DNA of 6,164 bases from positions 1-6,164 of the forward strand of contig NZ_JALNWM010000206.1 of the NCBI RefSeq assembly GCF_023230885.1, read 5' to 3'. The stretch is from Desulfocurvus sp. (GTDB lineage Bacteria; Desulfobacterota; Desulfovibrionia; Desulfovibrionales; Desulfovibrionaceae). Below are positions 1-5,665 of the stretch, piece after piece. Position numbers and translations under genes: made by a program. Within the stretch, counting starts at the first letter, position 1; every line of letters starts with the position of its first letter. Below the pieces are notes generated by a model. It had not been told where the DNA came from. It searched no databases and saw only the letters and a list, made by a program, of their open reading frames with translations.

Positions 1-1
1 C

Positions 2-91
2 AGCCTCATCGAGGTCGACGCCACGGAAACGCTGTTCACCCGCCCCAGGCACAAGCAGACTGAAGACTATATCACCGGCCGCTTCGGCTAG
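2..91 (+). CDS. pstB: Phosphate ABC transporter ATP-binding protein PstB, C-terminal end only (partial)
   Basis: Only the last 29 codons and the TAG stop are inside the window. The translated tail contains LFTRP and ends QTEDYITGRFG, which is the characteristic C-terminus of PstB (family consensus TEDYITGRYG). PstB is the cytoplasmic ATPase that powers PstSCA high-affinity phosphate import across the inner membrane. None of the nucleotide-binding motifs (Walker A and B, signature, H-loop) lies in this fragment, so the call rests on the conserved tail and on phoU following after 16 bp, the usual pst operon order. The frame agrees with a gene entering from the left edge. Confidence 0.9.
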   Translation, partial: SLIEVDATETLFTRPRHKQTEDYITGRFG

Positions 92-107
92 GCCGCGAGG
101 AGCCCCA

Positions 108-779
108 ATGATAAAGAAGGAGACCCACTTCCATCAGCAGGTCGACGAGCTCAAGATCATGATCCTCCAGATGGCGGCCTATGTGGAGCGCGCGGTGGAC
201 ATGGCCACCCGGGCGCTGCTGGAGCGCAACGCCGAGCTGGCCGAGCGCGTCATCGAAAGCGACGCGCAGATCAACCAGCTGGAGAACGACATCGACGAGT
301 TCTCGCTGCGGCTGCTGGTGCGCGACCAGCCCGTGGCGCGCGACCTGCGCTTCATCACCGGCTGCCGCCGCGCCGTCATCGACCTGGAGCGCGCCGGCGA
401 CGAGGCCGTGAACATCGCGGAGAAGACCATCTACCTCTCCAAGCTCTCCCAGACGCCGCACAACCCCATGCTCGAAGAGCTGGTGGCCACGGCCAAGGAC
501 ATGCTGCGCGTGGCCGTGGAGGCCATCCAGGAGGAGAACGTGGAGAAGGCCACCGACGTGTGCCGCATGGACTACAAGGCCGACGACCTCAACGTGCGCA
601 TCCTCAAGAAGACCATGGACGACATGGTCACCGAGGTCACCGGCGTGCGCCGCGCCGTGAACACCATCCTGGCCGCCCGCAGCCTGGAGCGCATCGGCGA
701 CCTGTCCACCAACCTGGGCGAAACCGTCATCTTCATCGTCAAGGGCGTCAGCGTGAAGCACAACTGCCAGCGGTTCTAG
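108..779 (+). CDS. phoU: Phosphate signalling regulator PhoU
   Basis: This 223-residue protein is a full-length PhoU, a cytoplasmic, metal-binding, all-helical protein. It couples the Pst transporter to the PhoR/PhoB two-component system and restrains phosphate uptake when phosphate is plentiful. The two halves repeat the family's three-helix-bundle design. Each carries the E-x3-D metal-site motif: E94-RAG-D98 within DLERAGDEAVNIAE and E194-RIG-D198 within SLERIGDLSTNLGE, exactly 100 residues apart. The N-terminus (HFHQQVDELKIMILQMA) is also typical. The ATG is preceded by GAGGAG at 97-102 with a 5-nt spacer, which supports this start. It lies 16 bp after pstB and is probably co-transcribed with it. 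A strong hairpin follows the stop. Confidence 0.96.
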   Translation: MIKKETHFHQQVDELKIMILQMAAYVERAVDMATRALLERNAELAERVIESDAQINQLENDIDEFSLRLLVRDQPVARDLRFITGCRRAVIDLERAGDEAVNIAEKTIYLSKLSQTPHNPMLEELVATAKDMLRVAVEAIQEENVEKATDVCRMDYKADDLNVRILKKTMDDMVTEVTGVRRAVNTILAARSLERIGDLSTNLGETVIFIVKGVSVKHNCQRF

Positions 780-796
780 CCGCCGGGCGCCCAGAC

Positions 797-841
797 AGAC
801 CGGGCCGGATTCCCTGGTGGGGAATCCGGCCCGGTCTCTTT
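797..841 (+). terminator. Rho-independent terminator after phoU, probably bidirectional
   Basis: A perfect 18-bp inverted repeat has arms at 797-814 and 820-837 around the 5-nt loop TGGTG. On the plus strand CTTT follows immediately (838-841), a short but usable U-tract. The element lies 17 bp after the phoU stop and 53 bp beyond the stop of the convergent DUF47 gene, so the same stem can end both transcripts. On the minus strand the bases after the stem read TGTCTGGG, a poorer U-tract, so termination in that direction is less certain. Confidence 0.8.
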
Positions 842-890
842 GGCCTGGGGCCGTGCTTCCGGGGGGCTGGGCCGCCCCGGCGCCGTCCGG

Positions 891-1559
891 CTAGCGGGCG
901 ATCATGGAGCGCAGGATGTCGGCGCAGTTTTCGGTGTAGTGGGCCATGCCGTGCAGCTTTTCCACGAAGTGGATGAGCTGGTAGATGTCTTTGAAATGCA
1001 TCTCGGCGTTGTAGATGCGGCTGACGAGGCGGTTCTTCATCTTGAACACGGTGCTGCGCTTGCGGCGGATGGCCCAGTATTTGTCCTTGGTGCCGCGGCG
1101 GTCCAGGTTCTTGGTGTAGATGATGCCCAGGGTGGCGGACAGGGCCGGGCCGAGCATGTTGGTGATGTCGTCCACCTCCTCGATCAGCTCGATGATGTCC
1201 GACTGGAACTCCGCCGGGATGTCCACCCGGCGCATGGCCAGCCACTGCACGGCCTCCTGGGCCTCGTCCAGGATGTTGTCCTGTGTTTTCGTGTAGTTGA
1301 GGAACAAGGTCTTGTCCACGGGCATGAACAGCCCGCGCGGCATGTGGTTGTGGATGCGCCGCTTGATGAGGTCGGCCTGGTTCTCGATCTCGTCGATCTG
1401 CTGCACAAGCTCCAGGAACTCGCGGCAGGCACCGCCCGCCACATAGCACTCCATGGATTCCTTGATGATGGCCACGCAGCCGTTGATCTTCTCGTAATGC
1501 TCAAGCAGCCCGTCCAGGGGCGACCTGTCGGCCAGCAGGCCGAAGAAGGGGACGCGCAT
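891..1559 (-). CDS. DUF47 (PhoU-like) Pit accessory protein
   Basis: This 222-residue protein belongs to the DUF47/TIGR00153 family, distant PhoU relatives usually encoded beside PiT phosphate permeases and thought to modulate them in the cytoplasm. The start MRVPFFGLLADRSP and the segment EIENQADLIKRRIHNHM are typical of the family. Two E-x3-D motifs like the PhoU metal sites are visible near the two ends: E59-NQA-D63 and E210-NCA-D214, the latter inside a His/Glu-rich helix (HFVEKLHGMAHYTENCAD). I chose the ATG at 1559 because GGAGGA (complement of 1566-1571) precedes it with a 6-nt spacer. The open frame continues far upstream only as a shadow of pit. The gap to pit is 29 bp, so the two genes should form one operon. 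The precise biochemical role of the family is unsettled. Confidence 0.92.
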   Translation of the reverse strand: MRVPFFGLLADRSPLDGLLEHYEKINGCVAIIKESMECYVAGGACREFLELVQQIDEIENQADLIKRRIHNHMPRGLFMPVDKTLFLNYTKTQDNILDEAQEAVQWLAMRRVDIPAEFQSDIIELIEEVDDITNMLGPALSATLGIIYTKNLDRRGTKDKYWAIRRKRSTVFKMKNRLVSRIYNAEMHFKDIYQLIHFVEKLHGMAHYTENCADILRSMIAR

Positions 1560-1588
1560 ATGTGTTCCTCCGGGCCCCGCCGGCCTTC

Positions 1589-2824
1589 CTACAGGAAGGT
1601 CCAGCGCAGGACTTGAAAGATGACGATGGACGTGAACGCGGCAATGGGCACCGTCAACAGCCAGTAGACCACTATCCTGCCAAGCACCCCGAAGTCTACT
1701 GCCCGGAAGCCTCGAGCCAGGCCGACCCCGGTGACCGCGCCCACGGTGGCGTGGGTGGTGGAGACGGGCAGGCCCAGCTTGGAGGCCACGAGCACCGTGG
1801 TCGCCGCCGCGAAGTCCACGGCGAAGCCCCGGGTGTTGGTCAGGGTGGTGATCTTCTCGCCCACGGTGGCCATGACCTTGTGGCCCAGCAGGCAGATGCC
1901 CAGGGCGATGCCCAGGCCGCCCAGCCCAAGGAGCCACAGGGGCACGTCGGCCTGGGCCAGCAGGGTGCCGTGCTTGACCAGGACATAGATGGCCGCGATG
2001 GGCCCCACGGCGTTGGCCACGTCGTTGGCGCCCTGGGAGAGGGCCACATAGCACGAGGTGAAAATCTGCATCTTGCGGAAGATGGCTTCCACGCCCTCGG
2101 CGCTTTCCTCCACGCGGGCGGCCAGTTTCCAGGCCATGCGGGCCGACAGCGCCCACACCAGCCCCGCCAGCACCAGGACAAGGACCAGGGATTCGTACCA
2201 GGCCAGGGCCAGCCGGGCGCCCACGGGGGTCTTGTAGAGGAACGAGAAGCCCACCAGGACCATGGTCAGGGCCATCCAGCGCGGGCCCCAGATGCGCGCG
2301 CTGCGGATGAAGTCCGTGGCCATGAATATCCGGCGGCGGATCTGGGTGAAGATCAGGAATCCGACCACGGCGGCGAAGAACGGCGAGACGAACCACGAGA
2401 GCACCACCCCGCCGAGCTTGGACCACTGGACCACCGAGGGGCCGCCAGCCACCAGCCCGAAGCCCAGGATCGCCCCGACGATGGAATGCGTGCTGGACAC
2501 GGGCAGGCCCGTGAGGGTGGCGATGAGCACCCACAGGGCCGCGGCCAGCAGCGCCGAGAACATGCCCAGCAGGATGAGCTGCGGGTCGGAGATTCCGGCC
2601 GGGTTGATGATGCCTTTGCTCACCGTGGCCGTGACGTGGGAGCCCAGGAACACGGCGCCCACGAAGTTCAGCATGCCCGCGATGAACACGGCCTGGCGCA
2701 CGGTGATCGCCCGCGCGCCCACGGCGGAGGCCATGGAGTTGGCGACATCGTTGGCCCCCAGGTTGAAGGCCATCAGGAATCCCGCCGCCAGGGACAGGAG
2801 GAAGAACAGGTCGTAGAGGTCCAT
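1589..2824 (-). CDS. pit: PiT-family inorganic phosphate permease
   Basis: This 411-residue integral membrane protein is a low-affinity phosphate permease of the PiT family (PF01384), which imports phosphate with a proton or cation. The family's internal duplication is clear. GANDVAN occurs at residues 23-29 and again at 265-271. The paired re-entrant motifs are GLPVSSTHS at 106-114 and GLPVSTTHA at 351-359. Hydrophobic segments fill the rest, with a more polar stretch around residues 160-180 and 228-252 separating the two halves. The ATG at 2824 is preceded by AAGGAAGG (complement of 2828-2835). The DUF47 partner follows after 29 bp. Its length is short compared with E. coli PitA (about 500 residues) but normal for many bacterial and archaeal members. 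PiT proteins can also carry sulfate in some lineages, but the adjacent phoU and DUF47 genes favour phosphate. Confidence 0.95.
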   Translation of the reverse strand: MDLYDLFFLLSLAAGFLMAFNLGANDVANSMASAVGARAITVRQAVFIAGMLNFVGAVFLGSHVTATVSKGIINPAGISDPQLILLGMFSALLAAALWVLIATLTGLPVSSTHSIVGAILGFGLVAGGPSVVQWSKLGGVVLSWFVSPFFAAVVGFLIFTQIRRRIFMATDFIRSARIWGPRWMALTMVLVGFSFLYKTPVGARLALAWYESLVLVLVLAGLVWALSARMAWKLAARVEESAEGVEAIFRKMQIFTSCYVALSQGANDVANAVGPIAAIYVLVKHGTLLAQADVPLWLLGLGGLGIALGICLLGHKVMATVGEKITTLTNTRGFAVDFAAATTVLVASKLGLPVSTTHATVGAVTGVGLARGFRAVDFGVLGRIVVYWLLTVPIAAFTSIVIFQVLRWTFL

Positions 2825-2902
2825 GCGCCTTCCTTGGGCTTCCGTGATCCGGGTGTGCCGGAAAGGGTCGCCGGTCCGGTGGTCCGGGCGGCGTCTCGGG
2901 CG

Positions 2903-2935
2903 CTTTATTACAGTTGTGTTACGACAATGTGACGA
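2903..2935 (-). promoter_or_regulatory. Candidate Pho box: three tandem 11-bp PhoB-like half-sites upstream of pit
   Basis: On the minus strand three contiguous 11-bp units run toward pit. Unit 1 (2935-2925) is TCGTCACATTG, unit 2 (2924-2914) is TCGTAACACAA and unit 3 (2913-2903) is CTGTAATAAAG. Each has the PhoB half-site layout: a 7-bp core like CTGTCAT followed by a 4-bp spacer, one helical turn per unit. Unit 3 differs from CTGTCATAAAG at one position, while units 1 and 2 are weaker. The site stands out as an A+T-richer island in very GC-rich DNA. It lies about 80 bp before the pit start codon, next to a pst-phoU locus. Binding by PhoB is an inference from sequence and context. Confidence 0.6.
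2907..2935 (-). promoter_or_regulatory. Candidate sigma-70-type promoter of the pit-DUF47 operon
   Basis: On the minus strand TCGTCA (2935-2930, 4 of 6 matches to TTGACA) and TGTAAT (2912-2907, 5 of 6 matches to TATAAT) are separated by a 17-bp spacer. A transcript would start near 2900 and carry a leader of roughly 75-80 nt before the pit ATG at 2824. The two hexamers sit inside the first and third Pho-box-like repeats. No better pair was seen between this site and pit. The prediction comes from hexamer matching only. Confidence 0.45.
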
Positions 2936-2966
2936 TTGCCGGGGCAGTCATAGCCCACTCGGGCCC

Positions 2967-3017
2967 AAAAGGATAGCGCCCGGGGTTTTCCGCTGCTGGC
3001 GGCGCCTCGCCGGGCGC
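2967..3017 (-). terminator. Possible terminator downstream of the asparaginase gene
   Basis: An 8-bp inverted repeat (arms 3010-3017 and 2976-2983, GCGCCCGG paired with CCGGGCGC) encloses a 26-nt interior that contains a small second hairpin (CCGC/GCGG at 2990-2993 and 2999-3002). On the minus strand the stem is followed by TATCCTTTT (2975-2967). It would end transcription of the amino-acid block just before the pit promoter region. It lies about 150 bp beyond the asparaginase stop, and the stem is interrupted, so the call is tentative. Confidence 0.4.
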
Positions 3018-3170
3018 AAAAAAACGGCGGGCGCGGGGCTGGCCGACGGAGGGGGCGGATGGACGCGGGCGGGCCGACGGGGGCCGGGGGCCGGGTGCCC
3101 CGGCGGCCTGGGCGCGAGGCGGCCCCGGGGGTGCTCCGGCGGCGGCTGGCCCGGCGCCGGGCGCGCGGCC
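3018..3170. other. Very GC-rich intergenic stretch, no gene recognised
   Basis: This stretch is almost entirely G and C apart from a run of seven A at 3018-3024. It contains several small palindromes, for example a perfect 14-bp one at 3149-3162 and a 6-bp stem with a 3-nt loop at 3090-3104. I find no credible coding sequence with a ribosome binding site, no RNA gene and no clear promoter. It is probably untranslated DNA after the asparaginase gene. The seven T on the minus strand are not preceded by a convincing stem. Confidence 0.5.
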
Positions 3171-3656
3171 TCAGCGCAGGGTTTCGAACTCGCCGCGCTC
3201 GCGGTTCTTGCGCACGTTGTCCCAGGAGAAGACCTTGCCGTTCATGGTGATGTAGGCCCCCGGGGGCAGCAGCTGCACGGCGCTGAAGGCGCAGCCCAGG
3301 TTGAACAGCGCGTCGGAGTTGACGAAGGAATAGGGCACCATGGCGCCCAGCAGGACCACGGTGCGCCCCGTGTCCGCCGCGCCGATGACCCGGGCCGTCT
3401 CGGGCATGGTGTCGGTTCCGTGGGTGATGACGATCTTGTCCTCGGGCGCGGCCAGCACGCGCGCGAGGATCAGCTGGCGGTCCTCGTCGCCCATGAACAG
3501 GCTGTCCTTGAGCATCACGGTCTCGATGGCCGCCTCGGCCCGGCACTTGGCCTGGACCAGGATGTCGCTCAGGTGCGTCTTGGTGAAGACCAGCTCGCCG
3601 TTCAGCTGGTTGTATTCCTTGTCCAGCGTGCCGCCGGTGACGAGGATGCGGATCAT
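3171..3656 (-). CDS. Short asparaginase (catalytic N-terminal domain only)
   Basis: This 161-residue protein matches the N-terminal domain of bacterial-type L-asparaginases (COG0252), which hydrolyse Asn to Asp and ammonia. The nucleophile loop is TGGTLDK at 7-13, with Thr10 equivalent to Thr12 of E. coli AnsB. The second site is HGTDTM at 79-84, with Thr81-Asp82 matching Thr89-Asp90. LLGAMVP (102-108), a Ser at 52 and Lys150 in NVRKN align with the remaining catalytic positions (Ser58, Lys162). Usual asparaginases have about 320-350 residues, so the entire C-terminal domain is absent. The stop is clean and the downstream DNA shows no remnant, so this looks like a short subfamily member more than a broken gene. 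There is no signal peptide, so it should be cytoplasmic. GGAG at 3668-3665 (minus strand) lies 8 nt before the ATG. The gene starts 48 bp after the permease and probably shares its transcript. Activity on asparagine is inferred. Confidence 0.82.
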   Translation of the reverse strand: MIRILVTGGTLDKEYNQLNGELVFTKTHLSDILVQAKCRAEAAIETVMLKDSLFMGDEDRQLILARVLAAPEDKIVITHGTDTMPETARVIGAADTGRTVVLLGAMVPYSFVNSDALFNLGCAFSAVQLLPPGAYITMNGKVFSWDNVRKNRERGEFETLR

Positions 3657-3675
3657 GGCGTGGGCTCCGGTGCGG

Positions 3676-3700
3676 GCCGCCCCGCGCGGGGCGGGGCGGC
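3676..3700. repeat. GC-only inverted repeat between permease and asparaginase genes
   Basis: A perfect 18-bp palindrome occupies 3677-3694 (CCGCCCCGC and its complement). An alternative 8-bp stem pairs 3676-3683 with 3693-3700 around a 9-nt loop. In the minus-strand transcript the hairpin would sit just after the permease stop and a few bases before the asparaginase ribosome binding site. No U-tract follows, so it is not a normal terminator. It could stabilise mRNA or influence asparaginase translation, or be incidental in such GC-rich DNA. Confidence 0.35.
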
Positions 3701-3704
3701 GGGC

Positions 3705-5576
3705 TTACATGTGCAGGCTCTGGCGCTCGGGCGACAGGCGCAGCTCCAGGCGGCGGGCGTAGGCGCTCATGGCGTAGCAGCATACGAAGTAGAGGAACGC
3801 CGCCGTGGTGTACATTTCGATGGGGTAGATCATCAGCCGGTTGTTCAGGACCATGGTCACGTTGGTCAGTTCCATGACCCCGAGCACATAGGCCAGGGAG
3901 GTGTCCTTGAAGATGGCGATGAACTGGCCGACGATGGGCGGGATCATCTGTTTGAGGGCCTGGGGCAGGATGACGTGGCGCATGACCCGGTAGTAGGACA
4001 GGCCGGTGGAGAAGGCCGCCTCGAACTGGCCGGGGGCGATGTTCTGCACGCCCGAGCGCACGATCTCGGCCAGGTAGGCCCCGGTGAACACGGTCAGGGC
4101 GATGGTCGCGCTCCAGAACACATGCAGGAAGGTCCCGGTGAGCACGGGGATGAAGAAATAGACCCAGAAGATGACCATGATCAGCGGGTTGCCGCGGATG
4201 ACCTCGATGTAGAGGGTGCTTGGCACCCGCAGCAGCAGGTTCCGGGACGTGCGGCCCAGGCCCGCCAGCAGGCCCAGGGGGAAGCTCGCGGTGATGGCGA
4301 TGACGGCCATGAGCACGGCCATGGCCAGGCCGCCGGTGCCGCCCATGATCTCGCTGGGATCGTCGGTGGGCAGGCGCCAGATGAGCATGGTCCGGAAGTT
4401 GTCGGCGATGACGCCCCAGTTGAAGCTCCACAGGCCGCGCAGGGTGCTGTAGAGCACGACGGCCAGGGCGGCCAGGAAGGCGAGCTTGGCCGCCAGGACC
4501 AGGGCGGCCCAGGCGCGGGCGGCGGCGCTGTTCAGGGCGGCGCGGGCCGGGGAATAGGTCATGGCCCGGGCGGCGCGGCGCCGGGCGGCGGCGCGCCCGG
4601 CGAGGCAGCGCACCGGCCGGGCCGCCAGGGCGCAGCCCGCGCACAGCGGCTCCACCACGCGGGCCAGCAGGCGCTCGGCGGGCGAGCAGGGCCCCCCGCC
4701 CACGCGCAGCCGGACGTTGATGGCGTTGAGCACGGCGGAGATGACCAGCGACAGGGTCAGGTACAGGGCCGAGGCGGCGGTGGCGGCCTCGAAGCCCCGG
4801 AAGGTCATGGACTCCACCTGCTGCGAACTCCAGGCCAGCTCGGCCACGCCCACGAACATGGCCAGGGAGGAGTTCTTCATGTTGTTCAGGAATTCGCTGC
4901 CCAGGGGCGGGATGATGGCCCGGAAGGCCACGGGCAGGATGATCCTGCGCAGCACCTGGGGGTAGGTCAGGCCGCTGGAATAGGCGGCCTCGAGCAGGCC
5001 CTTGGGGATGGATTGCAGCCCGGCGCGGATGACCTCGGCCATGAACGAGGCGGTGTAGGCCGACAGGCCGACCACGGCGGTCATGAACTCGAAGCCGAAA
5101 TTCATGTCGGCCAGCCAGGGCGGCAGGATCCATTCCAGCCACGAGGGCAGGAAGGTCATGAAGGTGACCTGGAAGCCGAACACGGCCTCGCGGGCGCCCT
5201 CGGGCAGGGCCATGGGGAAGGCGAAATACCAGAAGAGCAGCTGGACCAGAAGCGGGGTGTTGCGGAAGAACTCGACGTAGGCGGTGGACAGCCAGTACAC
5301 GGGCTTGAACCGGGACACGCGGCCCAGGCCGAGCAGGACGCCCAGCCCCAGGGCCGCCGCGGCGCTGACCAGGGAGATGATCACCGTCCAGCACACGCCC
5401 ATGAGCAGGAGCAGGCCGTAGTGCTCGCCGTAGGTCTGGTTGACGGTGAACAGCACGCTCCAGTCGAAGGCGTAGCCGAAGTCGAAGACCCAGCCCCAGT
5501 AGTAGACGGCGCTGGCCAGGATGAACAGGAGCAGGCCGATCTGCACCCAGGTCTTTTCAAGCAGCAGTCGTGTCAT
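3705..5576 (-). CDS. Tandem (fused) polar amino-acid ABC transporter permease, two permease domains
   Basis: One uninterrupted frame of 623 residues holds two inner-membrane permease domains of the His/Glu/Gln/Arg/opine family, normally separate proteins like GltJ and GltK. Domain 1 (about 1-290) has the family signature VEFFRNTPLLVQLLFWYFAFP at 101-121 (shown to the first gap: FRNTPLL) and the ATPase-contacting EAA loop beginning EAAYSSGLTY at 196-205. Domain 2 (about 339-615) has IEVIRGNPL at 457-465 and EAAFSTGLSY at 519-528. Hydrophobic helices include roughly 13-30, 56-84, 163-185, 265-285, 356-378, 412-440 and 486-505. Residues about 291-338 form an Arg/Ala-rich linker with Cys at 297, 312, 315 and 324. 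AAGGG (5584-5580) precedes the first ATG. An internal ATG at 4562 (Met339) could start domain 2 alone, but no Shine-Dalgarno sequence precedes it. Neighbours point to Glu/Asp-type substrates. Confidence 0.88.
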   Translation of the reverse strand: MTRLLLEKTWVQIGLLLFILASAVYYWGWVFDFGYAFDWSVLFTVNQTYGEHYGLLLLMGVCWTVIISLVSAAAALGLGVLLGLGRVSRFKPVYWLSTAYVEFFRNTPLLVQLLFWYFAFPMALPEGAREAVFGFQVTFMTFLPSWLEWILPPWLADMNFGFEFMTAVVGLSAYTASFMAEVIRAGLQSIPKGLLEAAYSSGLTYPQVLRRIILPVAFRAIIPPLGSEFLNNMKNSSLAMFVGVAELAWSSQQVESMTFRGFEAATAASALYLTLSLVISAVLNAINVRLRVGGGPCSPAERLLARVVEPLCAGCALAARPVRCLAGRAAARRRAARAMTYSPARAALNSAAARAWAALVLAAKLAFLAALAVVLYSTLRGLWSFNWGVIADNFRTMLIWRLPTDDPSEIMGGTGGLAMAVLMAVIAITASFPLGLLAGLGRTSRNLLLRVPSTLYIEVIRGNPLIMVIFWVYFFIPVLTGTFLHVFWSATIALTVFTGAYLAEIVRSGVQNIAPGQFEAAFSTGLSYYRVMRHVILPQALKQMIPPIVGQFIAIFKDTSLAYVLGVMELTNVTMVLNNRLMIYPIEMYTTAAFLYFVCCYAMSAYARRLELRLSPERQSLHM

Positions 5577-5600
5577 GGTCCCTTCGCGTGCGGTCTGTCC

Positions 5601-5639
5601 GGGAAACAGGCATGAGCCCGGGGCGGCCCGGGCTCATGC
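5601..5639 (-). terminator. Hairpin between binding-protein and permease genes (attenuator or mRNA-stabilising element)
   Basis: A perfect 13-bp stem has arms at 5627-5639 and 5610-5622 with a 4-nt loop. On the minus strand CTGTTTCCC follows, only a weak U-tract. It lies 26 bp after the binding-protein stop and 33 bp before the permease start. In ABC importer operons such hairpins commonly let the binding protein accumulate above the membrane components, by partial termination or by protecting the upstream mRNA 3' end. That function is inferred here. Confidence 0.6.
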
Positions 5640-5665
5640 GTTCAATACCGTGTGCGACGTGCCCC

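Noticed and set aside
72..761. A 229-codon minus-strand frame antisense to phoU.
   Set aside because: The translation is His/Val/Gly/Asp-rich low-complexity sequence. The plus strand encodes a clear full-length PhoU with both metal-site motifs.
859..880. A second hairpin (CCGGGG with CCCCGG) as the terminator for the DUF47 gene.
   Set aside because: It has only 6 bp of stem with mismatches further in and no T-rich tract following on the minus strand; likely incidental in GC-rich DNA.
891..2534. A single 547-codon minus-strand frame reaching from within pit through the DUF47 gene.
   Set aside because: The upstream part is an out-of-frame shadow of pit. The real DUF47 protein starts at 1559, where a GGAGGA ribosome binding site and family-typical N-terminus occur.
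1562..2932. A 456-codon plus-strand frame antisense to pit.
   Set aside because: It is a composition-driven shadow with no domain, opposite a clear PiT permease.
3018..3060. Run of seven T on the minus strand as a classic intrinsic terminator for the asparaginase gene.
   Set aside because: The sequence just before the T run on that strand is C-rich, and I could not form a stem longer than about 4 bp with a reasonable loop.
4562..4562. Internal ATG as the start of a separate second permease gene.
   Set aside because: No Shine-Dalgarno-like sequence lies upstream, and the frame is open and continuous from the first permease domain. It is kept only as an alternative in the fused-gene entry.
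2908..5394. An 828-codon minus-strand frame in a different phase from the permease and asparaginase.
   Set aside because: It is Pro/Arg/Gly/His-rich shadow sequence. The other phase carries the conserved permease and asparaginase motifs.
2823..5615. A 930-codon stop-free frame on the plus strand antisense to the amino-acid block and part of the intergenic region.
   Set aside because: Its translation is a low-complexity Gly/His/Gln/Asp/Ala mixture with no domain. It runs opposite to well-supported permease, asparaginase and intergenic sequence, and is explained by strong GC bias at third codon positions of the minus-strand genes.
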